Source of the DNA: Apodospora peruviana
Taxonomy: Eukaryota > Ascomycota > Sordariomycetes > Sordariales > Lasiosphaeriaceae
Length of the DNA: 64,000 nucleotides
Direction: 5' to 3'
NCBI GenBank assembly: GCA_033439685.1
Contig: JAUEDM010000005.1
Coordinates: 3,286,001-3,350,000 of the forward strand
Positions 12,995 to 23,130 of this stretch are shown piece by piece. A program made the translations under genes and the position numbers. Each line of letters opens with the position of its first letter. Position 1 is the first letter of the stretch. The notes under the pieces are model-generated. The model was given only the letters and a program-made list of their open reading frames with translations, did not search any database and had not been told where the DNA came from.

Positions 12995-14538
12995 ATGGGC
13001 GATACAAGAATAAAAGTGCGGCGGAGGCGCCAGTTGAGACAGCTCATGCTCGTACTGGGATCCTGTCTCGTCCTATACTGCCTATTCTTCATCCTCAAGT
13101 CTCCATCGTCGGTGTCGCAGTTTCCTGTCGACGATGGAGCTTCTCCCCGCTTGCCGTGGCCTTGGCCGTTATCCGGCGGATCAAGACGGCTATCCGAAGA
13201 GAAGCTCAACAACTTGTCCCTGGGCGAAGCTGAGTGCCGCGCCACCTTTCCAGGACTCACCACGCAGATCGACGAGGTAGTCGCACAGGGGCCGTTCACA
13301 CTGAAGAACACTGGCGACGGGGGTCCGTTGCAGGGCAGAATCAAGGATGGACATATATATATCCTCCACGCACAACGGAAAGCAGATCTCTCAAGAGAGA
13401 TGGTCAATGTACTACTTCTGAACACTATAACATCAGACAAAGACCTAACACCGTGATACAGTCTCGCACCTCATCCCTCCACCAACTCCACCGCGCAATC
13501 CTCACCTCGCCTGCCCCCCTTCCAGACACCGTCTTCACCCTCAACTTCCAAGACCAGCCCTTCGGCACAGCATGGACCTACAGCCGCCAGGCCGACCCGA
13601 ACATGCGACCAAAGGACCCCAACGCGCGCTCCTTCCTGATGCCGCATTTCTCCTTCTGGGCCTGGGACCTCCCCTTCATCGGGTCCATGTCTCGCGCCAC
13701 AGGCGCCATCACCTCCATCGAGCAACACGAGACCTGGAGCTCCAAGATCCCCAGGGCCGTCTGGCGCGGCACGGCGTGGTACAACAGCGTCCACAGCCCA
13801 CAGCTGCGCCAGAAGCTACTCGCCGCAACCAAGAACAAGCCCTGGGCCGACGTCCAGTCGCTCCAGTGGACGGGGAGAGGCGACCGCGACGCCACCAACG
13901 CGCTGCCCATCGAGGGGTTCTGTCGGTACAGATACGTCGTCCACACCGAGGGGGTCACGTACAGCGGCCGATTCCAGTACCACCAGATGTGCGCGAGCGT
14001 CGTCCTCACCCCGCCCATCAACTGGCTACAGCACACGACGCACATGGTCCGCCCGCTGTTCTCGAGCAGCATGGACTTGGATAAGTATCGAACAACACAA
14101 CAACAGAAACGGAGTGACAACAACGAAGGAGAAAAGGATAATAGAAGCGGCAGCAACCTTAGCCGGGGCAGCCACCCGTCCGGAGCAAAACTGAAAGGAC
14201 TGTGGATAACAGACCGCCACCGCCGCACCTGGCCGGTACAGTACCCGCCGGACCAAGCCAACATTATCTTCGTCGCGCCGGACTGGTCCGACTTGGGCGA
14301 AACCATCGCCTGGCTCGAGGACCACCCGCGCGTGGCCGAAGGCATCGCCCGCCGGCAGCGCGAGCTCTTTGTCGGCGGGGGATACTTTTCCCCCGCCGCG
14401 GAGGCGTGCTACTGGCGGGCGCTCATGCGCGGCTGGGCGAGCGTTGCGAGCGTCAACAAGACTGCCGTCGATGAGGGACGGTGGGCTGAGCGAGAGGGCG
14501 TGCGATATGAAGAGTTTACACTCAGTAATGGTGATTGA
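12995..14538 (+). CDS. CAP10-type glycosyltransferase (GT90 family), type II membrane protein
   Basis: GT90/CAP10 proteins are Golgi glycosyltransferases; Cryptococcus CAP10 and CXT1 are members, several transferring xylose to glycans. The donor and acceptor here cannot be read from sequence. Two exons fit: 12995-13408 and 13462-14538, joined in phase 0 (donor GTACTA; GTCAAT at 13403 is also in phase). The product is about 496 residues. A basic start (RIKVRRRRQLRQ) is followed by one hydrophobic segment at roughly residues 16-34, a signal anchor. The luminal part shows LNFQDQPFG, FLMPHFSFWAWD, the WRGTAWYNS motif, then CRYRYVVHTEGVTYSGRF and ANIIFVAPDWSDLGE. The WRG and HTEGVTYS blocks are the usual CAP10 signature. 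A Gln/Asn/Asp/Ser-rich stretch of about 40 residues splits the domain after residue 340. The start at 12995 is the only ATG in frame before the anchor. Confidence 0.85.
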
Positions 14539-15262
14539 ATGAACTTTTTGGTTAGGTATCTGGCGGCTTTATTTTGTTCTTTTTTGTTCCCTTTTTTCGA
14601 GTATTTTGGTTGTTTGATATCTACATATCTATCTTTTATGCGGGTTCTTGGTATGGGATTGTCTCGATCTGCCCTGCTCTGCTCATGACCTGTACGTACA
14701 AAAAAGGTACAAATATCTAGGTAGGTGCTGCCTCCTAGATATGTACTGCGCCCACAATCGTCTCAGTTCCATAGCCCGCGCGACTCTCTATCCGGGCGTA
14801 ATACCTCTTCGCTTGCCGACTTGTGTTAGGCTGGAGGTCGGCTCCAATATCAGATACTTCCTTCATCCACCCGGTATTCCTCGTCATACTGTAGATATCT
14901 CTCGCAACAGAGGTCCTGTCAGGCTATCAGGGCTTATAAACTCTGCGGTTCCAGCCCAAAGAGAACTGGATATGCCTCTAGCGGCCTTCAGAACCTCTTC
15001 TTGGCCCCTTCCTGGAAACACTTCAACGGCCAAGAATAAACGGGGTATCAGGGCGATATTTCTCTCCATCCGCTCAGCCAGAGTTGACTGTTTGGTAGAT
15101 GCCCGTAGAATGGCGGCATGCCGACCTCTCATATCGGCGCCTGCCATTTCAGGCGTTCGCATCGAACCAACCTGGACGAATACGCCATTTCCCAGCTGCG
15201 ATCGGGTTATGCCCACATACCGTCTGTCCTCGCATCGTCCGTCCCCTTTTTTGTCCACATCC
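14539..15262. other. Convergent intergenic region between the CAP10-type gene and TCA17
   Basis: Both flanking genes end into this 724-bp stretch, so it should contain two 3' UTRs. A long open frame on the plus strand continues into the TCA17 gene but shows no family features and is treated as chance. An imperfect hairpin at 14708-14747 is listed separately. Confidence 0.5.
14708..14747. repeat. Imperfect inverted repeat downstream of the CAP10-type gene
   Basis: GTACAAATATCTAGG at 14708-14722 pairs with CCTAGATATGTAC at 14735-14747, allowing a small bulge. A 12-nt loop separates the arms. It lies about 170 nt past the stop codon, where a 3' UTR structure is conceivable. Confidence 0.5.
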
Positions 15263-15981
15263 TCAAAGATTCGTAACCCCAGGCGTCCAACTCTCCCCAA
15301 TCCTCCTCATATCCCCCTCAAACTTCCTGCTCGTAATCCTGCGTCCCCCCCTTCCAGAAGGCGGCGAGTGTTCGTCCGGGTCGAAAAACGGGTTCTGCAA
15401 CAACTTGATATACGCGTTCTGCATGGCTTTAAAGACAGGCTTCATTTCTCCTTCTCTCAACCCAACAGCCCCAGCAGCAGCCGCCGCCCTCTTCTCCCCA
15501 GCCGCCATCACCGCGTTTCCATCGATTCTCCGTCCTCTCATATCGACAATCACGACGAACTTGGTTCCGGTGTTCGTTTCGAAGCCGTACGCGGCCAACC
15601 GCTCGTCCACGGCATGCAGAAGTCCAAAGTCGCCAGACAACCCAACGCCGCCGGCGGCATTGTGGCGCGCGCGCAGCTCGAAGACGTCGAGTGTTGACGA
15701 GAGGAGCAGCGAGAACTGCAGGGCTGTGCGCACGGGTACGAAGCTGTTCGTTGCTGGGTCGTATGATGTAAAGATGGAGATGTGCAGGGGGTTATTCTAT
15801 CATTCATTACGAGTGTTAGTTATTAGTTGTATGTGGGCGGGCAAATGATACCTTGAGTAGATAGGTTAAGTAGAGGTAGGTAAGGTAAATTGGGGTAATG
15901 GATTGAGGAGAGGAGAAGGGACAGACATACGTTTCGGCCGATAACCCCTAGGCATGCTATCGAGGGGATTGCGGTCGCCAT
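15263..15981 (-). CDS. TCA17: TRAPP-associated sedlin-like protein (TCA17/TRAPPC2L)
   Basis: Small longin-fold protein that associates with TRAPP complexes, the Rab exchange and tethering factors of the Golgi. Exon 1 (15981-15931) encodes a 17-residue start ending ACLGVIGRN, and exon 2 (15796-15263) continues NNPLHISIF. The intron has donor GTATGT and acceptor TAG and joins in phase 0. The product is 194 residues. Family marks are ACLGVIG...PLHISIF in the first strands, LDVFELRA, DFGLLHAVDERLAAYGFETN, KFVVIVDMRG, and the C-terminal AMQNAYIKLLQNPFFDPDE. The length is a little above the usual 140-170 because of an Ala/Gly-rich loop and a Ser/Gly-rich tail. The fit to TRAPPC2L is better than to TRAPPC2 (sedlin) because of the VDERLAAYGFETNTG block. 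Confidence 0.88.
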
Positions 15982-16741
15982 AGCATCTGGAAACTCACTC
16001 CTATCGGTTTGCTAGGAAAGTGGTGATGCCGGTTAATAAGTTGTGGTGTGGTGTTGAGGTTATCGCGGGGCCGCCGTTGCGGGCGGTTATCGCAATTGGA
16101 GGGAAGCTCCCGGTACTGTACAGATTCCGGGGTACCTACCCCGTGCGGGCTATCAGGGGCTCGGCCCCTAAATCACAACCATGGCCACGCATGGGCAGCT
16201 AAGTGACCTCCGACAGAAGGGACGGGGTTATCTGTACACTCTTCAGGTCGCGCCCGGCCGTCACCTCGTCCAATCTTTCCGGGTTCACTTGCATTGCACA
16301 CAAAAGAAAAAGATATGAAAGAGACACCGGTGGATTAGAATGGAGAATATTGACCCTTTGTTATGAAAATGGATAGAAAGTCCCTAAGCCGTCACTGCAT
16401 CATATAAATGTACGTACATTCCGGAGAATACCAGGCTACCACTGTTGAACACGGCAATTATTAGATACGCCAAACAAGTATCTCCGCTCGCTCAAATTCA
16501 AAACGCCGGAATGCTCCTCTATGCTCTATATGAAGTAGCATGCTTTATTAACATGTGTAGTACCTACCGTGTAAAAAGATGTGCAGAAAAAGCACAGTGT
16601 CGTTTCTTGCTGTCCTCCTTTCGATTCATCACGCTCTCAACCTCTCAAACAAAAAAGATGGAGCCAAAAATCCAAGCATAGGCCCCTATCCTTCCCGTTT
16701 ATACTCGCTTACTCGCTAAACACAGATGAACTTACAACCAC
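15982..16741. other. Intergenic region between TCA17 and FAD1
   Basis: This 760-bp region lies upstream of TCA17 and downstream of FAD1, both on the minus strand. It should hold the TCA17 promoter and the FAD1 3' UTR. I see no gene or conspicuous repeat in it. Confidence 0.5.
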
Positions 16742-17868
16742 CTACCGGTCCCGCCCTAATCTCTCCTCATCATCCCTCACCAACTCATACGCCGGCTTGA
16801 ACCCATCCCCATCAACCGCCAGCGCCGGGTTCGGCCGGGTATTGCTCATCCCGCCCAGCGACGAGAACCCGCGATCGTACAGGCTGCAAAACGGAATCCC
16901 CATGTGGCGGATAAAAGTCCATATCTCGGTGTAGTGCCAATCAATGACAGGATTGACCCTCATGAACTGCGGCCAGTCCTTGTCGGTGGGACTGAAATGC
17001 TCGAGGAACTCGCTGTGGGGGTCCGTCCGGCGCGTGCCCATGAATATCGCTTTTACGGCGGTCCGGCTGCTCAGGTAGGCCTCGAGCGCCGGGCGCATCG
17101 GCAGCGCATACCGCGACAGGTCGAGGTGGTACGTGACGGTCGAGGCGGCGACAAAGTCCTCGACTTCGGGGAACGGGTCGGGCGGGGCGATGTAGATTGC
17201 CTGGAGGGGTTGAGGCGGTTCCGACAAGGGTGGAGGTTTGGACCCGGGCTGGTTCGCGGTTTTGAAATCTGATTGTTCGGGTGGTGTTGGTGATAATGGT
17301 GATGAGGAAGATGTTGGTTGTGATGCTGACGGGGACGACTCCGATGCTGCCGACGGCAGACAAGCCAATATCAGCACCAGAAGGACGAGACAGTCCTTCC
17401 CGCCGTTATACGCAAGGGATAATTCCTCGGGTCTTTCATACGCAGAAAGCCATGATGTTAGCTATGCACGCCCAAAAAAAGAGATCTGCGCACAGATTCC
17501 CTGGGTTTCACTGTTCCCACCCACTAAGGAGTTATACGACTCCGGGTGAAAACACCGAAAACCGATACCGGGAAACTGGCGCTGTGGCAGACGCACTCGT
17601 ATTTGCGAATTGCCTCCTCGATGATACGCATCGACACCCGGGCCTGGTCCTGGACGCCCCGGAGGACCAGGTCGTCCGTCTGCTCCTCCACCAAAGCGAT
17701 CAATTTGCGCCGCAGCGTGTAGCAGATATCGGGAAGCTTGCGGCGGTGGGGGGGATTCCGAGCCGAGGTCGAAGTCGAGAGCGGGGGCGCGGTCGCGCTG
17801 GCCTTTGCAACGCCATTGATGCCGTTGGTCCGCGGGGCGTCCTGGTATGAGCGCGTATCTTGTGTCAT
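16742..17868 (-). CDS. FAD1: FAD synthase (FMN adenylyltransferase)
   Basis: Converts FMN and ATP to FAD and diphosphate, the last step of flavin cofactor synthesis. It belongs to the PAPS-reductase/ATP pyrophosphatase fold, like yeast Fad1. Exon 1 is 17868-17597 and exon 2 is 17432-16742; the 164-nt intron (donor GTGCGT, acceptor AAG) splits a Glu codon. The product is 320 residues. The nucleotide-binding PP-loop motif is YNGGKDCLVLLVLIL from residue 99. Later come AIFMGTRRTDPHS, MRVNPVIDWHYTEIW, GIPFCSLYDRGFSSLG and the closing TRPNPAL. These are the family's conserved blocks. A Ser/Pro-rich insertion of roughly 55 residues lies between the PP-loop and the next strand. The ATG at 17868 was chosen because it gives a compact N-terminus; an open frame continues upstream to about 18204 and could add residues. 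Confidence 0.9.
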
Positions 17869-18932
17869 CTCGAACGATGCAACATGGGCGGTATGGAAAG
17901 ATGCCGTTGCAGATGAACAAAGAAAGGGCTTATTATGTAGGTTGCGGAGGAGACGAAAAGAGAGTTGCGCGGCGAAGGTGGCAGAAGCTGGGTTCAAGAC
18001 TCCGACAGTCCGTCCACCTGGGCAGTGGCAGTCAGCCCGCGGGGATGCGCCCAGGCAGTGGGGACGGGAGGGGCGGAAACGGCACATCCCTCCAAAAAGG
18101 GGGTTATCACCAATGCCCCGGGCTAAAATCTGTGCCCGGCGCAGTGTCGCTGCAGTGGTTGAGTGCAGTGCCCTGCATGTGGGAGGACCCCTGGGAACAT
18201 CCACTCATCCCACTGCCCCGCCCGAACAAGGTGAAGAAGGGGCTTGCGATGCATTCAGCAACGTGAAGCGCTCAGACATACAAAGCAAATCCACCTTCCG
18301 TCTTGTCTTCTCTGCGGGATGTGTCCATCAATCCGACCTGTAATGTGGCCTAGTGTTCAATCTCATCATTTCGTCTGGAAGCCTTGATAGGGCTATGATA
18401 TGATCGGACGGGAGGTGTTTCGCGGCATAAAATTCGTATCAAGAGTCAACGATGCGGCCTCGTCATATTCGATTTGGATGGATTTTTGAGGCATTCTCAT
18501 CACCTTGGTCATTTCTATTCTGGGTCTTGGAACGGGGCTGTTTCAATAGTATTAAGCTCGGTATCCTCACTAGGGACTTGGCTGTAGGCATAATACCTAC
18601 AGGCACTGACTGAGCAAAGTCTTGATGATGCTTCACATACGCCAGCCACTACATACCTACCCGTGCTATCTAAGGTATCCAAAAAGTAAATCTCTGTTCA
18701 GACTCCATCAACAATTATATCGCTGGGTATGTATTGTACAATACAACGGGTAGTCCAACAAAATGAATGCAGAATAATACTCAACCATAGACGCCAGCCA
18801 GGTGCAATATGACATCCTCTGTGCCCTCCCTCGCTGAAAGTTGAAATGCGAAAGACCAAAGACCACACCTTTCCACTTACCTGTAGAACCAACAACCATT
18901 TTTATAACCGTCCCCATGTATATTAAAGAATC
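17869..18932. other. Intergenic region between FAD1 and the malonyltransferase gene
   Basis: About 1.06 kb with no recognised gene. It is upstream of FAD1 and downstream of the malonyltransferase gene. The FAD1 frame stays open for some 330 nt into it, so a longer FAD1 N-terminus is possible; the rest shows no family. Confidence 0.45.
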
Positions 18933-20260
18933 TCACTCCTCGTCCACCAGCGACTCGGTCTCTTCCAAGCCCCTGAGCACCTCCTCGATCTCGCTCGGAT
19001 CTGTAATCGCCCACACGCCACCACCCTTGACGGTATCCTTACCCCTCATGCCCACCTCCTTTCCGACCAAATTCCGGCCGACCTTCCCCGGACCGATCCC
19101 GATCCACCGCCTCACCTTCTGCTCCTGATCCAAATACTTTATGCTATCCCACCACCTGACTGTCTCAAGGCACTGCCTCGCCAGCAGGTCCTCCACCTCG
19201 GCCTTGCTCTCAAACGGCCGCGCCGTAACATTGCTGATACACGGTATCGAACCGGGAAACGCGACGATATCCTCATCCTCCCGGCCCTTCATCCTACTCT
19301 TGCCAACCAGCAACCTGCGCATCACGGCAACAGCCGGCTTCATAATCGGGCTATGAAACGGACTATCGCTCTTCAACCTCACCGCCCGCGGATCATGCCC
19401 CAAAAACTGCCTCACGTGCGCGACAAGCGTCTTTATCCGCTCAATATTCCCGCTCAGCACGATCTGGTTCTTGCTGTTCACGTTGGCGATGAGCACCTGC
19501 TCGATCGGCGACCTGTCCTCGGCGCTCTCCGATTTCGAGCCGGCGCTACTATGCCCGACGAACTCGTGGATCGCCGCGATCAGACCTCGCAGATACTCTG
19601 GTTCCGTCACGATCGCGACCATGCCGTACTCGCCGCCGTACTCGGCTTCAGCGTGCCGGGTCGCCGCCGCCATCGCCTCGGCCCGTTTTTGGCAAATGAA
19701 CAGGCTGTCCTCGAAGGACACGTACCCGCCCGCCACGAGCGCGGCGAACTCGCCGAGTGAGTGGCCCAGCGTAAAGTCGGCCCGTTCCGAGGCACGGAAC
19801 CCGAACTCGACTTCCAAAATGCGTATGATCATGATCGACGTTGCCATGATGGCCGGCTGCGCGTTCGGCGTCAGGTTGAGCACCTTGTTCGGTCCCTGCT
19901 GTATTACGTCTGAGAGCTTGAACCCGACAATCTCGTCGATCTCCTGGAGGATCGGGGTTGCTGTCGAGGGGAAGGCTTCGAGCCAGGGGGTGAGCATGCC
20001 GACTTTCTGCACGCCTTGTCCTGTGGTTTGTGGGATGAGGGGTTAGCTAACTAGGAAGTAGGGATACTCGTTCACGTAAGGGTAAGGGAAACACACGAAC
20101 CTGGAAAGAATATGGCTGTTTTTGGCCGCGCGGCAGCAGTACTCTGTATCGACGCATTTCGGAACTGTTGTCGTACCGGCGACGGCCTCGGTGTTAATCT
20201 CGTCGAGCAGTGTTGTCCGCTTATGGCGAGCACTCGACTGGGCCCACGTAACGAAGGCAT
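18933..20260 (-). CDS. MCT1: Mitochondrial malonyl-CoA:ACP transacylase
   Basis: Transfers malonyl groups from CoA to acyl carrier protein in mitochondrial type II fatty acid synthesis, the route to octanoate and lipoate. Exons are 20260-20101 and 20020-18933, joined through an 80-nt intron with donor GTTCGT; the junction restores the FabD start motif FFPGQGVQKVGM. The product is 415 residues. The first 50 residues are rich in Arg, Ser and Ala with few acids, consistent with a mitochondrial presequence. The catalytic serine is in GHSLGE (about Ser141), preceded by TPNAQPAIMATSI. The later histidine lies in SPFHSPIMKPA, and NVTARPFES is the usual C-terminal block. At 415 residues it is longer than bacterial FabD (about 310), with an Ala/Glu-rich loop after residue 165. 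The first ATG in frame is 20260. Confidence 0.9.
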
Positions 20261-21266
20261 TGTGATGAAACTCTTGCTTCCTCCTCTTTCCAAGATCTCT
20301 CTCTCGGTCTCCTCCTACAGGCCAACCAGAGCGAAGCTGGGGCGATCAAGGTGCGCACCTCATCGGCTTTAGTTGGTGATGCGAACGGTCGCGATTTATG
20401 GTTCCGAACTTGCGCTTGCGGGGTGGAGTGGTGTGGAGTGTCAGTGTGAGTGGCGTGTATTTGTTTGCGGAGAAGGGTGGCTTGGCTGCACAGCGCCGCC
20501 GCTCTTTGTGCTAGCCCCTTGCCCGGCCCGGGAACCTGAGCCGAGATCGACTTCTCGGGAGGGAGAGTGGGGCACCAGTTCGCTTTTCGGGGCAGAGCTT
20601 CTCCGGAGTTTTTTACGAAGTGCGTGCACCCCGACTTTCCACGCACTGGCAACCGGTGGGAGTTCATTTCTTGTCCGGCCTGGAAGAGCATGAGCTTCTA
20701 TTCCAACTATTTAGGTATGTAAGGTACATTATAACAAGGAACCTGACTTACACTTTGGGTCCCTGAACGTTACCTCAGCGGAGCGAGTGACGGCGTAAAT
20801 ATGGCACTCAGAATATCGCGAGGAAATCAAGAGAGTTAGATGCCCTCCACTCTACCAACCTAAGTTCTTTCCCAATACCTTGTCTGTTTGCTGTTGATAC
20901 TCGATATCTTGACGTCGAAGTACGAACCTCCAAGTAATTGCTTACGTAACAGGTTGAGCTGCTGGCAGCTCCACTACCAAATCCCAACCCGCTAAACCAT
21001 CTTGGGAGGTTTGATCGAAATCCAGAACGGCAGCTCTTACAGACTTACAACTGCCTGCCTCATCCAAACAGCACTTGCACTCAACACTGATTGTGAAATT
21101 CTTATATTTCAGCATCATCGCGGCATTGTATCTCATTCCGGGACAAGTGAGTTTACCGAAAACTGAGAGACACACACAACTTCCAGCTTTCCTGGCGCTT
21201 TTGCACCCAAAGTGTTCAAGCTTCAGACTTGAGAATCTCAGCAGAACCACACCAAAAAGAAAGAAA
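20261..21266. promoter_or_regulatory. Divergent upstream region of MCT1 and RRP4
   Basis: This 1.0-kb spacer carries both promoters and leaders. Frames near 20.3-20.7 kb are open on both strands but show no family and are taken as chance in GC-rich sequence. No site can be assigned with confidence. Confidence 0.4.
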
Positions 21267-22385
21267 ATGCCCATCACAATCATCGCACCCAAGCAGGTGC
21301 GGCACCCATACGATGCCCAACACGATATTGCCTCCGACTCGTCATCCGACGTGGATTCGGACGACTCAATCGCTGGCGGCGCCGACCTCGAGGGAGACAT
21401 CTCCATGAAGAGCAGGCCATCCAAAAAGGCCCGGACAGGTGGTGCGTCCAGAAGAACAACAGCAGCAGGCGCCCCCAGCACCGCCAGCAAATTTGACATC
21501 GTCACCCCGGGCGAGGTCATCACGGACGACCCGCAGTGGATGCGCGGCCATGGCACCTACATCGCCCCTGCCACGAGTTCCATCATCTCCTCGGTGGCCG
21601 GCACCGTCACGCGCACCAATAAGCTGCTGTCCATCCGCCCGCTTCGCGCGCGCTACACCCCCGAGGTCGGCGACCTGGTCGTCGGCCGCATCGTCGAAGT
21701 GCAAGCCAAGCGGTGGCGCGTCGACGTCGGCGCCACCCAGCTCGCCTCGCTCCCGCTGAGCGCCATCAACCTGCCCGGCGGTATCCTGCGCAAGCGCACC
21801 GAGACCGACGAGCTGCAGATCCGCACCTTTTTCGCCGAGGGCGACCTGCTGGTGGCCGAGGTGCAGCAGCTGTTTCAGGACGGCGGCGCCGTGCTGCACA
21901 CGCGCTCACTCAAGTACGGCAAGCTGCGGAACGGCGTCTTCGTCGCGGTCTCTGGGATGGGCGGCGGCGGCGGCGTCGTGAGGAGCCGGCGGCAGGTCTG
22001 GACGTTTGACGCGGCCAACGACGGCGGCCAGATCGACGTCGTGCTGGGCGTCAACGGATACGTGTGGATCAGCAAGCACGTCGAGACCCCCGAGGGCGTC
22101 ATCGACAAGACCGCCGGCATCACTAACATGGAGGAGAACATCAGCGCAACCATGTACTCGAGCCAGAACGACCGGATTGAGCCCGAGACGATGCGCGAGA
22201 TTGTGAGGGTGCGCGGGGTCGTCACGGCACTGGTGGAGAATGGGCTCCGCGTTGACGAGGACATGCTCATGCGTGGGTATCACGAGGCCGTCGAGATGGC
22301 CTTGGTCTCAAACGATGGGCAGGATGATGTGTACCTTGGCGGAGAGAGGGGTGAGCAGTTGGCTGCTGCGCTTACGGGGATTTAG
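21267..22385 (+). CDS. RRP4: Exosome complex subunit RRP4
   Basis: Cap subunit of the RNA exosome, which threads RNA into the nine-subunit barrel for 3' to 5' decay and processing in nucleus and cytoplasm. The gene is a single exon of 372 codons. An acidic Asp/Ser-rich N-terminus (SDSSSDVDSDDS) precedes the cap domain with DIVTPGEVITDDPQWMRGHG, the family's entry block. The S1-like RNA-binding domain follows (TPEVGDLVVGRIVEVQAKRW, then LPLSAINLPGG). The KH region contains SLKYGKLRNGVFVAV and VLGVNGYVWI. A Gly-rich loop interrupts it. The ATG at 21267 is the first that yields this family start (MPITIIAPK); the frame is open upstream but without conserved residues. The gene is divergent from MCT1. 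Confidence 0.92.
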   Translation: MPITIIAPKQVRHPYDAQHDIASDSSSDVDSDDSIAGGADLEGDISMKSRPSKKARTGGASRRTTAAGAPSTASKFDIVTPGEVITDDPQWMRGHGTYIAPATSSIISSVAGTVTRTNKLLSIRPLRARYTPEVGDLVVGRIVEVQAKRWRVDVGATQLASLPLSAINLPGGILRKRTETDELQIRTFFAEGDLLVAEVQQLFQDGGAVLHTRSLKYGKLRNGVFVAVSGMGGGGGVVRSRRQVWTFDAANDGGQIDVVLGVNGYVWISKHVETPEGVIDKTAGITNMEENISATMYSSQNDRIEPETMREIVRVRGVVTALVENGLRVDEDMLMRGYHEAVEMALVSNDGQDDVYLGGERGEQLAAALTGI

Positions 22386-23130
22386 ACAGAAGAATATAAA
22401 AAAAAGCAAATTCATCTTACTCAAGCTCTTGGTGTCAAACGGGGTGTTATTATACAGGTATCGTGACGTGCAACCGGTGACTGTTTACGCATCAGAAGTC
22501 TGTACATTGAAAAGATGATGTGAACTGATGACCGGCGTGAGAAATCGTTCTCTTGATCTCGCCGAGGACGATGATGATGCTTCTGGAAACGGATACTACC
22601 AGTAAATCAAACCCTTCTCAAGATCACCAAAACTCAATCTCAATTGCAACAATATCCCAAATTGGCAACCCTCTCACATATACGTACTTGGCGATAAGTT
22701 CCATTAACAGTCTCGGAGAAAAATGTATGCTACCACACCAAGTCCAATCCAAATTCCAGCATTAAGAATCCACACCCAAACAGGCAATATCAACGGGATG
22801 CGTGGTACTTTGAGCGTCTACGGTACACTTTTAATCACTGATCCTTGGTTTCGGCAGACTGACATAAGATGAAGATAAGCACTAACATGATTGATACTTG
22901 TTACAAGCAGAAGAGAGATAAGTATCGCATTGATTCGCAAACGTAGCTTAGGTATTTAACACTCGCTCTCCCCTAAAAGACAAGCGACGACCACAACAAA
23001 ACACGAATTAGCCTAGGTAAGCCTTTTATATATACATGTACATGATCGATAACAGACAACAACGCAGAGAAAAAAGAAGGGGTAGGTTTGCAACAAGTAC
23101 AACAGAAACAACAAAACTTATAGCATGAAA
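22386..23130. other. Convergent intergenic region between RRP4 and the aldehyde dehydrogenase gene
   Basis: Both neighbouring genes end into this AT-richer 745-bp stretch. It should contain the two 3' UTRs. I see no gene or repeat of note. Confidence 0.5.

Noticed and set aside
13572..14345. Long frames on both strands inside the CAP10-type gene
   Set aside because: They are out-of-phase readings of the glycosyltransferase exon, which carries clear family motifs.
14648..15697. 349-codon open frame on the plus strand
   Set aside because: It overlaps the TCA17 gene on the opposite strand, has no family features and is Arg/Pro/Ser-rich, as expected for an antisense shadow of a GC-rich gene.
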